Shown: positions 9,672-18,084 of the stretch, piece after piece
Position numbering within the stretch: position 1 is the stretch's first letter
Layout: each line of letters opens with the position of its first letter
Source: Spirosoma telluris
GTDB taxonomy: Bacteria; Bacteroidota; Bacteroidia; Cytophagales; Spirosomataceae
Reading direction: 5' to 3'
NCBI GenBank assembly: GCA_003259005.1
Contig: QLII01000001.1
Location: 6,935,001 to 6,999,000 of the forward strand
Length of the DNA: 64,000 bases
Translations under genes and position numbers: made by a program
The notes under the pieces: model-generated
Database searches by the model: none
What the model saw: the letters and a program-made list of their open reading frames with translations, nothing else
Told to the model about the DNA's origin: nothing

Positions 9672-10339
9672 GCCAAATAGTTACAGTAGGCTTCATCACC
9701 GAAGGAACCACCGATGTCCGTTTCCTGAGCGGTATCATTCGGCGAACATTCGAAGACCTAACTTGGGAGTGTCAACAAGCAATAGAAGTTTATCCACCAA
9801 TGGCTTTGGCCGTATCGAAGCTGGGGCTAACTTTCTCTGATTACGTTCTAGAGGCAGCCAAGTCAGCAGAAACTGATAAGCTGATGGTTCTCTGCGTACA
9901 TACCGATGCTGACGATGATAGCGACACTGAAACATTTAACAATCGAATTGCTCCGGCTTTTGTATATACGCGACTCAAATTAGCTCCACAAATAAATCCT
10001 AATATGGTTGCAATTGTTCCTGTTCGAATGACCGAAGCATGGATGCTGGCTGATAAGGATGCATTAAAAGCCGAAATCGGTACGGACAAAACAGACGCAC
10101 AATTAGGGCTGATACGTTCGCCAGAAAGCGTAGCCGACCCCAAAGAGACCATTAAGGAAGCTATCCGACTCGCGTTTGATCACCGAGCAAGGCGTAGCCG
10201 TAATCAGGTTTCTATTAGTGACTTATATGAACCGCTGGGCGCAATAGTTAGCCTGGAGCGTTTGGCATTGTTGCCTTCATACCAAAAATTTAAAGAGGCC
10301 GTACGAGAAGCGTTCCGTCGGCTAAACTATCTGCACTAG
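9668..10339 (+). CDS. DUF4276 family protein (Toprim-like, putative nuclease effector)
   Basis: A 223-residue DUF4276 protein. The layout resembles a Toprim catalytic site: Glu12 in FITEGTTD, an acidic patch HTDADDD at residues 78-84, and Glu123 in RMTEAWMLAD. Toprim proteins paired with AAA ATPases include the OLD-type nucleases and the PARIS effector AriB. By analogy this protein would be the toxic or nucleolytic arm released or activated by the upstream ATPase. The gene overlaps the ATPase gene by four bases. The nuclease activity is inferred from motif placement only. Confidence 0.82.
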   Translation: MSQIVTVGFITEGTTDVRFLSGIIRRTFEDLTWECQQAIEVYPPMALAVSKLGLTFSDYVLEAAKSAETDKLMVLCVHTDADDDSDTETFNNRIAPAFVYTRLKLAPQINPNMVAIVPVRMTEAWMLADKDALKAEIGTDKTDAQLGLIRSPESVADPKETIKEAIRLAFDHRARRSRNQVSISDLYEPLGAIVSLERLALLPSYQKFKEAVREAFRRLNYLH

Positions 10340-10440
10340 CTGGGTGTAAGTGCTTTAAAACATTAGATATAGATTACGAATAGCTGAGGCTGGCATCGAT
10401 AATTTAATATTGCGTTTCAATTAGCCACACCGTATAAATT

Positions 10441-11115
10441 ATGAAAATTGAAAAAGACCAAATCATTGCTGGTCAGCCTGTTCTAAAAGTTAGAAACTTC
10501 TTTAAACGTAACGAACGATTCGGTATTGAAACTGCTGTTTATTTCTTCAACCTCTCGAAAAAAGCTGCTAAAGCGATTTGTTTGGAGTTTGCTGAATTAG
10601 ACTATTGTCAGCGTATCCCAGCCGAAGAAATGGTTCCAGCTTATAGAAAAGAAGTTTGGTATGAGCTTTCATCGCTTGGCCGCTCTTTAGCCTTGGCTCG
10701 TGCCATTCCGCCCATAACTCGTCAGAAAGCCGATTGTATTGTACAAGAGTTTATGGGTCGTGTCGAGGAGATCAATAGCAATGAAAAATATGTTTACAAA
10801 GTAAAAAAGGTACTGCTATTTGGTAGTTACATTCGTCCTAATGCCACCGAACTAAATGACGTTGATATTGCTGTTGAACTGACACCCAAATTTAACGATC
10901 CAGATGTGCTTCGGAAAAAAGGAGCTGAATATACTCGGATCGCCATTGCTAATGGAAGACGATTTAATGGCTGGTTCGAGCAGCTAGCATTTCCCCAAAC
11001 CGACGTAAAAACATTTCTCAGAAATAAATCTCGATACATTAGCCTTCATTCAACGGATGACGGAGTTTTGGAAGAAACCGAAACAAAGCAGATATATCCT
11101 CAAATTATGGACTAA
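10441..11115 (+). CDS. Winged-helix / nucleotidyltransferase fusion protein
   Basis: A 224-residue protein. The first 80 or so residues are charged and look like a small helical or winged-helix domain. The C-terminal half is a DNA polymerase beta-like nucleotidyltransferase with FGSYIR (near residue 127) followed by NDVDIAVEL, the two metal-binding acidic residues. This is the pattern of minimal nucleotidyltransferases such as MntA and HepT partners, which modify proteins or RNA with nucleotides. No HEPN partner gene is adjacent. It begins 101 bp after the DUF4276 gene and ends 51 bp before the PLD-helicase, suggesting that it works with that helicase. I do not know a named system with this pair. 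Confidence 0.75.
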   Translation: MKIEKDQIIAGQPVLKVRNFFKRNERFGIETAVYFFNLSKKAAKAICLEFAELDYCQRIPAEEMVPAYRKEVWYELSSLGRSLALARAIPPITRQKADCIVQEFMGRVEEINSNEKYVYKVKKVLLFGSYIRPNATELNDVDIAVELTPKFNDPDVLRKKGAEYTRIAIANGRRFNGWFEQLAFPQTDVKTFLRNKSRYISLHSTDDGVLEETETKQIYPQIMD

Positions 11116-11166
11116 TTCGATTAGTTGTGACCTCTAGAATAACCTAAACTACACCTCTACAACGGC

Positions 11167-14136
11167 ATGGAGCAGCCCGATGAGCCGACTCTGAATTATG
11201 ACCCAGAAATGGGTGAATTGATTTCTGGTGTTGGTCCGGGTACCGTTGAAACGTTTTTAAAGCAGTATTACAGTCGTGCTAAAAAACGAATACGAATTGC
11301 CAGTGCTTATTTCACAGTTACAGGTTATGACATTGGGATCAAATACCTAACGAATCGCTCCGTACAGTTTCAGATTCTGGTTGGGGCTGAGGAAGGAGCC
11401 AGTGTTCAATCGTCGATTATCAAAGAAGTCGAACGCGAATTAACAAGTTGTAAAGAAGACCTCTGGAAAGCTGTATACCAATTGGTACAGCGAATGGAAT
11501 CTAATCAGTTTATTATCCGGGATGCTCGTGAGATGCTCGACGCTCGCGGAATAGAGATAGCCTTTCATTGTAAGTATTACATCTGCGATGACTCTATCCT
11601 GTGGCACGGCTCTGGTAACTACACAGGTCGAGGCTTACAAACAACCATTGAACAGGCAAGCCTAATTCGTTCTGCCTCAGAGGTAAAATCCTTTGTGGAG
11701 CGATTCGAGAAAGACATGCGCGGGGCTAAAGACCTTCTACCCGATTTACTGGAACGGCTCAAAAAATGGCTCGACTTAGTTCCACCCTTTCACGTTTATC
11801 TGTTGATTCTGCATAAACTGAACAAACTATTCGAACGAGAAGCCGAATCTGGTCTCGATCTTCCTGTCTATTATCAGCAAGCTATTATCACGCGGGCTGT
11901 TGAGCAGGTAAAATTGTATGATGGCTGTATAATTATTGCAGCTACTGGATTAGGGAAAACAGTTATTGGTGCAGAAATCGCGTATCAACTGCGTCTATTC
12001 AAACGAGCTAAGCACGTTATTTTAATCGCTCCGCAGGCTGTACATGATGAATGGAAGCGTCATTTCAGATCACGTGAGTTCTTTTTTGAGCCAATCAGCA
12101 TTGAAATTCTATTTAAAGATTCAGCGGACAAAACACCGACCCACCACAAAACGCATCAATTAGAGCAGGTACTTAAGCAAGCCGGTCCGCAAACGCTGAT
12201 TATTATAGATGAAGGGCACGCATACCGTAATCAACTGAAACAACAGTGGATTGCTTTTGAAAGTAAACGCCCCAGAAAGAAAAAGCCTAAAGGAAGTTTA
12301 GTATACAAACGACTATTACCCGTGGTAAACCAGAAAGGAGCCGCTATGATCCTGTTAACAGCTACTCCTTATGGTACCGATACACAGAATCTGAATAGCA
12401 TTTTACGCCTACTTCCTGAACGACATATTGATCCACTGTTTAATGAACCAACAGCCTGGCGCGTGGAATCTTTGGACGATTTTATGAAACTACCGGTGGT
12501 ATCGGTGTTGGGCTTATACGATGTATTAAAGTTAGCTAGAACCCGTAACAACGTAGATGAACAAGGAAGATTATTTGTGCAGTTTGGTGAAGAGCGCCGG
12601 TATCTGCCGAAAGTCATTGAGGTGCATAAAGTAAGCTATGAACTCCCATTAGCCAATGAACTGCGGAAAGCATTTGACAGTAATTGTTTTTCTCATGCTA
12701 CGCCAACGCTGACCGATAACTTTGATGAAGAAAAAAAGAAGTTTACAACGGGAGCTGTCGATACTGCCGATAAAAATTTCATTTTATCCTGGCTAAGTTC
12801 ACCATCTGCCATTCGGGAAAGTATTCGTAAGAATTTATATACTACGGGTACTAATGATCCTGTCGATGGGGAAGGTCAGCAAATTCCTATATGGATTCCT
12901 GAGCCTTCTACCACGCTGTCTTTTCCGACAAAAGATGAACAGGATAAGTTAGGATATGGCGCTAAGATGCTACTGGGCTGGCATGAGCGAAATCGCGTAT
13001 TGAGGCCTTGGTTCGAATCATTAAAAGAGTTTCAACCCGACGATAAAGTTCGTAAGCTGCAAATTATTGTTCAGAAACACTGTCTGGAAAGAAAGGAGAA
13101 AGTAATCGTTTTTATTGAGCGTTTGTGTACAGCAACATTTGTTGAAAAAGCCTTGCAAATTCACTTTGGGGATGCACTTCAAATCGGCTGTACTGTTCAT
13201 GTAACGTCAAGTAAATATGAATTAAAGAAGCCTAAATACCGTCGCGAATTACTGAAACAGTTCTCTCCTAAATCGCATCGTCACAACACAAAGCATGAGC
13301 TAGACATATTGATCTGTACGGATGCTGATGGAGTTGGCGTGAATTTACAAGATGCAAACGTGGTTGTGAACTATGATCCTGCCGAAGGTGCTGATACGCT
13401 TTTTCAACGAGCTGGCCGTGTTCTCCGCTTTACCAATGACTCAGACCGAATAGTCTATCTCTATACATTCATTCCGTCTAATATTCAACAACAAACACGC
13501 TCGGAAGCGTGGAAGCGAATCCGTAATACATTTGATCGGATGATGAAGCGACATACAAAATCTCGTCATATTTTGGGTCTTGATGTGATGGCTTCTGAAA
13601 CAGTAAAAACAATTGACCTGAATGATCCAGAAATAGAAGAGCGGTTAGCTAGTGAGTTTGATTATTACGAAACTACTGGCACCAATCAGTCTCATCCGCT
13701 TTTTCATCACGTAGCTATGCGAGAGCAACACTGCGACTTAGCTAAATCCTTGCCGGATGGAATACACAGTGCTATGTATTATAGCCAGCAAGAAGACCGA
13801 GTGGCGGTACTCGTAGATATTAATGGTGAAAAGGGGGTTTTACTTTTTAATACTGCCACCAAACTCTTCGAACACGAACACGACAGTCTGGAAATCTTAG
13901 ATCTTATTAAATGTAAAGAGGCAACCGAACGAGCACTAATGAATCCGGCTATTGTTGAGAGCGAAGCTAAAAATGCAGTGCGACTTTGGTGCGAGCAAAA
14001 GGGAGCTGATCTTGACAAAGTGACAGAAATATGTGCTCTTTACCTATTACCTAAACCTAAAAAACGATCAGTACGGGCCTTAATCGCTGGCGTTATTAAG
14101 TACAAGCAAAGGAAATGGAATGAGGTAAAACAGTAA
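11167..14136 (+). CDS. PLD-domain / SF2 helicase fusion (989 aa)
   Basis: The N-terminal 200 residues form a phospholipase D-like nuclease domain with the HxKx4D-type motif HCKYYICDD near residue 134, followed by GSGNYTGRG. From about residue 235 there is a superfamily 2 helicase: Walker A AATGLGKT near 262, motif II IIDEGH near 348, motif III LLTATPYG, and motif VI FQRAGRVLRF near 748. The remaining tail has no domain I recognise. Nuclease plus DEAD-type helicase in one chain suggests recognition and cutting of foreign DNA. It is the last gene of the four-gene plus-strand run. The next gene is a convergent housekeeping gene. Confidence 0.83.
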   Translation: MEQPDEPTLNYDPEMGELISGVGPGTVETFLKQYYSRAKKRIRIASAYFTVTGYDIGIKYLTNRSVQFQILVGAEEGASVQSSIIKEVERELTSCKEDLWKAVYQLVQRMESNQFIIRDAREMLDARGIEIAFHCKYYICDDSILWHGSGNYTGRGLQTTIEQASLIRSASEVKSFVERFEKDMRGAKDLLPDLLERLKKWLDLVPPFHVYLLILHKLNKLFEREAESGLDLPVYYQQAIITRAVEQVKLYDGCIIIAATGLGKTVIGAEIAYQLRLFKRAKHVILIAPQAVHDEWKRHFRSREFFFEPISIEILFKDSADKTPTHHKTHQLEQVLKQAGPQTLIIIDEGHAYRNQLKQQWIAFESKRPRKKKPKGSLVYKRLLPVVNQKGAAMILLTATPYGTDTQNLNSILRLLPERHIDPLFNEPTAWRVESLDDFMKLPVVSVLGLYDVLKLARTRNNVDEQGRLFVQFGEERRYLPKVIEVHKVSYELPLANELRKAFDSNCFSHATPTLTDNFDEEKKKFTTGAVDTADKNFILSWLSSPSAIRESIRKNLYTTGTNDPVDGEGQQIPIWIPEPSTTLSFPTKDEQDKLGYGAKMLLGWHERNRVLRPWFESLKEFQPDDKVRKLQIIVQKHCLERKEKVIVFIERLCTATFVEKALQIHFGDALQIGCTVHVTSSKYELKKPKYRRELLKQFSPKSHRHNTKHELDILICTDADGVGVNLQDANVVVNYDPAEGADTLFQRAGRVLRFTNDSDRIVYLYTFIPSNIQQQTRSEAWKRIRNTFDRMMKRHTKSRHILGLDVMASETVKTIDLNDPEIEERLASEFDYYETTGTNQSHPLFHHVAMREQHCDLAKSLPDGIHSAMYYSQQEDRVAVLVDINGEKGVLLFNTATKLFEHEHDSLEILDLIKCKEATERALMNPAIVESEAKNAVRLWCEQKGADLDKVTEICALYLLPKPKKRSVRALIAGVIKYKQRKWNEVKQ

Positions 14137-14149
14137 AATCTAAGTCAAT

Positions 14150-14881
14150 TTATCTCCTATTATCCATCCCAAACAACGCCCCCATCATCCGACCAAACTC
14201 GGCCTGAAACGGTGCCATAATCGTAATCCGTTCTGCCGTAGTTGGATGGTTAAATACAAGCTGTTGGGCGTGCAGAAGCATCGTGTTCATCTCGAAATGC
14301 TCCTTGAATAGCTTGTTTTGCTTGTTACAGCCGTGGGGCCGGTCGCCGATGATGGGGTGGAGGATGTGGGCCAAGTGCTTGCGTAACTGGTGCATTCGTC
14401 CGGTGGTCGGGGTTAGCTCCACCAGCGAATAGCGGGATGTCGCGTGTTTGCCGAAGGGTAGGGGAATTTCGGTTCGTCGAAGGGTTTTCAGGTGGGTAAT
14501 GGCATCCTGAGATACACCCGTTTCATCGTTTCGTAGCGCATAGTCGATGGTCTGTTCGTCGGGCGTAAAACCGCGAACGATGGCCAGGTACGTTTTATCA
14601 ACGCCACCTTCCATGAACTGTTGCTGCATGATAGAGTTCATGGATTCCGTGAGGGCAAAGAGTAACACACCACCCGTTTTGCGATCGAGCCGGTGCACGG
14701 GATACACGCGCTGTCCCAACTGATCACGGAGAAGCTGTACGGCAAATTCGCTGGCGTCGCTGGCAATTGGCGATCGATGAACCAGCAAGCCATGCGGTTT
14801 ATTAATCGCCACTAAATCATTGGATTGATAGAGTAGAGGAAGCGATTGCGGCAAGCTACTTAATGCATTCGGTGACTGCAT
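14150..14881 (-). CDS. truC: RluA-family pseudouridine synthase (TruC-like)
   Basis: A 243-residue pseudouridine synthase. The catalytic Asp lies in the family signature VHRLDRKTGGVLLFAL, and LVAINKPHGLLVHRS is the typical N-terminal strand. The tail GRMHQLRKHLAHILHPIIGD is also conserved. Lack of an S4 domain, short length and the YPVHRLDR form fit TruC, which modifies tRNA uridine 65, better than RluC/RluD. The gene symbol is therefore likely but not certain. It lies 12 bp downstream of the endonuclease III-like gene on the same strand, so the two may be cotranscribed. The four-gene accessory island ends just before it. Confidence 0.8.
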   Translation of the reverse strand: MQSPNALSSLPQSLPLLYQSNDLVAINKPHGLLVHRSPIASDASEFAVQLLRDQLGQRVYPVHRLDRKTGGVLLFALTESMNSIMQQQFMEGGVDKTYLAIVRGFTPDEQTIDYALRNDETGVSQDAITHLKTLRRTEIPLPFGKHATSRYSLVELTPTTGRMHQLRKHLAHILHPIIGDRPHGCNKQNKLFKEHFEMNTMLLHAQQLVFNHPTTAERITIMAPFQAEFGRMMGALFGMDNRR

Positions 14882-14893
14882 AAGATCAGTAAA

Positions 14894-15673
14894 TCAGGGA
14901 GTTGTAGGCTTCTTTTTCCGGACGGGTGTACTGCTTAGTCGAGCCGTGCCACCGGTTTGGTAAAAATCGCACATATCCCGCAGTATACAGTCACGGCATT
15001 TAGGAAAATACCAGGTGCAAATTCGCTGCCCGTGCCAGTAAAAGTGCTTGTGGAAATTGAATAGAAGTAGGGCGTCTTTGGGCAGATGGGCCAGTAGAAA
15101 GGTATGTGCTTTTTCCGCACTCATCGTTGGCCCGATCAGACCGACCCGTTGCGTAACGCGGTGAACGTGTGTATCAACGGGCAATACAGGTTTGTGAAAT
15201 TTGAACAACAACAGAATCGTCGCGGTTTTTAAGCCGATGCCGGGCAGCCTAGTAAGCCAATTCATCGCTTCTTCGGTGGATAGGCTATCTAAAAAATCAA
15301 GGTTGGCACTTCCCTGCTCCCGGAAAAGATGCGTCAGCAGATGCTGGATGTAGGGCGCTTTTACCTCAGGATAATTCGCCGTTTTTATGGCATCTGTCAG
15401 CGCATCCAGGGGTGCATCGCGAACCTGTTCCCAGGTCGGAAACCGCTCACGCATAGTGCGGTAGGCTGTAACTTCGGCAGCATGAGTCGTTCGATGTGAT
15501 AAGATTGTGCCGATAAGCTCATGCATGGGATCGGAATACCCTTCAATCGGTTGAATGCCATATAGCTTGTTCAGACGCTCGTGGGCATCGTGTATTCGGG
15601 CGGTTAACGAAGAATCAGGCTGCATATACCAAACCGGGCTAAAACTGCTATAGTTACCCGTTGTTGAACTCAT
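14894..15673 (-). CDS. Endonuclease III-like DNA glycosylase
   Basis: A HhH-GPD base-excision glycosylase of about 260 residues from the ATG at 15673. It has a helix-hairpin-helix LPGIGLKTATILL, the catalytic Asp in LPVDTHVHRV, and a C-terminal 4Fe-4S loop with spacing C-x6-C-x2-C-x5-C (CTWYFPKCRDCILRDMC). The catalytic lysine position of classical Nth (LPGVGRKTA) is occupied by LKTA, so bifunctional lyase activity is plausible. An upstream in-frame extension to 15844 exists but overlaps the divergent transcript and looks noncoding. An alternative start is at about 15626. It removes oxidised pyrimidines from DNA. Confidence 0.85.
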   Translation of the reverse strand: MSSTTGNYSSFSPVWYMQPDSSLTARIHDAHERLNKLYGIQPIEGYSDPMHELIGTILSHRTTHAAEVTAYRTMRERFPTWEQVRDAPLDALTDAIKTANYPEVKAPYIQHLLTHLFREQGSANLDFLDSLSTEEAMNWLTRLPGIGLKTATILLLFKFHKPVLPVDTHVHRVTQRVGLIGPTMSAEKAHTFLLAHLPKDALLLFNFHKHFYWHGQRICTWYFPKCRDCILRDMCDFYQTGGTARLSSTPVRKKKPTTP

Positions 15674-15855
15674 CCTTAGTAGGAATGTTTCGGTATGCGC
15701 CGTGTAGTAAGTCGTGCTACAAAGTGTCAGTGCTATGTGCCTTCCTGACGATGCCTGGAGTCGTAAAGCAAAAAATGCGTAACTACAAAAATTGCTTATG
15801 GGTAAATACAGGTCAGCACTTATCTTACGACCGTTACCGTACAAACCGCAAAACT

Positions 15856-16659
15856 ATGCAAGCTCGTCAGTTCATAAAGACTATTGTTATCCTATTCTGT
15901 GTAGTTAGCTCAGAATTGGGTTACGGCCAGAAGGCGACCGAAATCCGGCGTTTTCAACTAGCCCAGGTTCAGCAAGGTGTCGCGGTCGATCAGACGCATT
16001 TTTATGTCATCAACAACCATTCGCTGACAAAGCATACAAAATCAGAAGGAAAACAGGTTGCGGCCTGGAATGACACGACGGGCCTGCTGAAACACATGAA
16101 CAGTGGGGTAGTGATTGGCCAGAAACTGTACTGTACCCACTCGAATTATCCTGATATACCTATGGCGAGTTCGATTGAAATTTTTGATACCCGTACCCTG
16201 CGGCACATTGGTACACACAGCTTTGGATTGTTTCCGGGTTCTATGACATGGGCCGACTTCCACAAGGGCTACTGGTGGGTTGCTTTTGCCAATTACTCCA
16301 ACAAAGCCTCAGCCGAAGGGCGCGATAACCGCTGGACTACGCTGGTTAAATTCAGCGAAAACTGGCAGCAACTTGAATCCTGGGCCTTTCCGGCGAATGT
16401 TCTGCAAGCTTTTGCCCCGTATAGCACATCGGGCGGAACCTGGGGACCCAATGACCTTATTTACTGTACCGGCCACGACAAACCCGAACTATATGTTCTA
16501 AAACTGCCGGAGCGAGGACATACGCTTCAATACGTAAAAACCATTCCGACTGTCAGTGAGGGGCAGGCGTTCGCCATTGACCGAAGCATTAAAACCAAAC
16601 AGGTATTTTACGGAATTACCCGCAATGACAATTACGTTATCGTATCGGTGATTGAGTGA
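15856..16659 (+). CDS. Secreted beta-propeller-like protein of unknown function
   Basis: About 267 residues with a signal peptide (FIKTIVILFCVVSS...GYGQ) from the ATG at 15856. The upstream in-frame reading to 15661 is rejected because it runs through the antisense start of the glycosylase gene. The mature part repeats strand-like blocks (VAVDQTHFYVINNHSLTKH, GVVIGQKLYCTHSNYPD, IEIFDTRTLRHIGTHSFG) that resemble YncE/NHL-type propeller blades. It is likely periplasmic or secreted. I do not recognise a specific family or substrate. It is followed 23 bp later by the AraC-type regulator. Confidence 0.75.
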   Translation: MQARQFIKTIVILFCVVSSELGYGQKATEIRRFQLAQVQQGVAVDQTHFYVINNHSLTKHTKSEGKQVAAWNDTTGLLKHMNSGVVIGQKLYCTHSNYPDIPMASSIEIFDTRTLRHIGTHSFGLFPGSMTWADFHKGYWWVAFANYSNKASAEGRDNRWTTLVKFSENWQQLESWAFPANVLQAFAPYSTSGGTWGPNDLIYCTGHDKPELYVLKLPERGHTLQYVKTIPTVSEGQAFAIDRSIKTKQVFYGITRNDNYVIVSVIE

Positions 16660-16682
16660 ACGCTGAAGCTTAAAACACGGAA

Positions 16683-17456
16683 ATGCAAACGGAGCGATTT
16701 CTTCCCACTGATCGACTGAAGCCTTTTGTTAAGACGTTTATGATTATTGAGAGTGAACAGGGGATGGTTAATAAACTATTACCCGGTACGTCCATTGTCA
16801 TAGCATTCAGGTATAAGGGGAATGTGGCTTATAAGCAGGAGTTGGACGCTACAGCTATGCCTACTGCAGTGATAACAGGCTTACGAAATTCGATGCGCCT
16901 GGTCGACTATGCGCAGGAAACGGCTACGTTGCTGGTCATTTTCAACGAAGGGGGAGCTGCAGCCTTGTTTAGAGAACCCCTTCACGAATTGTTTGGCCTG
17001 AGTGTCGCACTGGATGAGCTTATTCCGCGTCGAACAGTAAGCGAGCTGGAAGAGCGATTGGCTGAGGCCAAAAGCAACCGGCAACGGGTTAGGATTGTCG
17101 AGGAGTTTCTGCTATCGAGGTTACAGGCAACGTCAACAGATCGGCTGATCCATCAGGCTATCCAACAGATTCAGTTTTCTAAAGGAACAATTCGCATTAA
17201 CGAACTTCTGGCCGATCTGCCCATTAGCCAGGACCCTTTCGAGAAACGTTTTCGTCGAATTGTAGGCACTACACCAAAGCAGTTTTCGAAAATTGTGCGA
17301 CTACGGGCAGTTATTGATCAACATGCTTCAGGTCAACGCTTAACCGAGACGGCCTATCAGGCGGGTTACTTTGATCAGGCTCATTTCATAAAAGACTTCA
17401 GGACATTTACCGGGCAGGCACCTCACCTCTTCTTTCTATCGGGAGCATATTGGTAA
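16683..17456 (+). CDS. AraC-family transcriptional regulator
   Basis: A 257-residue protein with an N-terminal DUF6597-like sensor part (FLPTDRLKPFVKTFMIIES, then LPGTSIVIAFRYKG) and a C-terminal AraC-type helix-turn-helix. The second HTH has the expected form LTETAYQAGYFDQAHFIKDFRTFTGQAP. It binds DNA and probably controls nearby genes. The next gene on the strand is a YCII-like protein whose leader holds a perfect 11-bp inverted repeat, a plausible target. The ligand is unknown. Confidence 0.88.
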   Translation: MQTERFLPTDRLKPFVKTFMIIESEQGMVNKLLPGTSIVIAFRYKGNVAYKQELDATAMPTAVITGLRNSMRLVDYAQETATLLVIFNEGGAAALFREPLHELFGLSVALDELIPRRTVSELEERLAEAKSNRQRVRIVEEFLLSRLQATSTDRLIHQAIQQIQFSKGTIRINELLADLPISQDPFEKRFRRIVGTTPKQFSKIVRLRAVIDQHASGQRLTETAYQAGYFDQAHFIKDFRTFTGQAPHLFFLSGAYW

Positions 17457-17608
17457 ACAATGGCACGCAGATTTTTATGATGCCAGTGATCAACTATGAT
17501 TTTATAAATGAACTCTAACTACGATAAAAATCATAATCCCTCATAAGTATCCGCGTTCTATTGACCATCAAATCAGTGATTTTTTACAATTCTCTGCTTT
17601 TGGGCACG

Positions 17609-17638
17609 TCTAGTTTTGTAGCAGCAAACAAAACTAGA
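17609..17638. promoter_or_regulatory. Perfect 11-bp inverted repeat just upstream of the YCII gene
   Basis: TCTAGTTTTGT (17609-17619) and ACAAAACTAGA (17628-17638) are exact reverse complements with an 8-base spacer, ending 6 bp before the ATG at 17645. The left arm includes a TAnnTTTG-type sequence (17611-17618) like the Bacteroidota -7 box. It may be an operator or a leader hairpin that hides the start codon region. Confidence 0.5.
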
Positions 17639-17644
17639 ACGATC

Positions 17645-17995
17645 ATGAATGAGTATGTTTTTTTGATACGATTCGGTATGGGAAAGACCTTAACACCCGA
17701 GCAGCAAACGCTCAATACCGAAAATTGGGGTAACCTGATTCAACGCTGGACAGAGCAGGGCGTCTTTGTCGGAAGTAGCCTGATCACCCAACCGGGTTTT
17801 GTGGTTTCAGGATTGGAGCGAAACGTAAGTCAGGGATTTGTGGCCGATGCTGATTTTCGAATGTCTAGTGTGATTCGCGTTCTGGCGGCTAACCTGGACG
17901 ATGCCGTAGAAATGGCCAAAGCCTGCCCAACCCTCGATTATGACGCCACCGTTGAGGTACGAGAAGTACAAACACGACCCGTTCCGGTAAACTAG
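17645..17995 (+). CDS. YCII-related protein
   Basis: A 116-residue protein from the ATG at 17645 (MNEYVFLIRFG). Family features are the ferredoxin-like fold pattern, LTPEQQTLNTENWGNLIQRW and VEVREVQTRP at the end. YCII-like proteins (DGPF/YCII, DUF1330-related) are small enzymes or accessory subunits, some with dehydrochlorinase or sigma-factor-linked roles; none can be assigned here. The in-frame extension upstream lacks support. A family A palindrome starts 2 bp after its stop codon. Confidence 0.8.
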   Translation: MNEYVFLIRFGMGKTLTPEQQTLNTENWGNLIQRWTEQGVFVGSSLITQPGFVVSGLERNVSQGFVADADFRMSSVIRVLAANLDDAVEMAKACPTLDYDATVEVREVQTRPVPVN

Positions 17996-17996
17996 T

Positions 17997-18075
17997 TTTA
18001 ACCACAGAGGCACAGAGAACACAGAGTAAAAGGTATTTAATTTTACTCTGTGTTCTCTGTGCCTCTGTGGTTAAA
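17997..18075. repeat. Perfect 35-bp intergenic palindrome, family A
   Basis: Arms at 17997-18031 and 18041-18075 are exact reverse complements with a 9-base loop. They share nearly the whole arm sequence with the palindrome at 2431-2510, 15 kb away. It sits between the convergent YCII and Rossmann-protein genes, so a bidirectional terminator role is plausible. Confidence 0.95.
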
Positions 18076-18084
18076 TAAATTTTG

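Noticed and set aside
15674..15844. Upstream N-terminal extension of the endonuclease III-like gene
   Set aside because: It overlaps the region ahead of the divergent secreted-protein gene and adds a low-similarity Cys/Ser-rich segment; the start at 15673 gives a normal family length.
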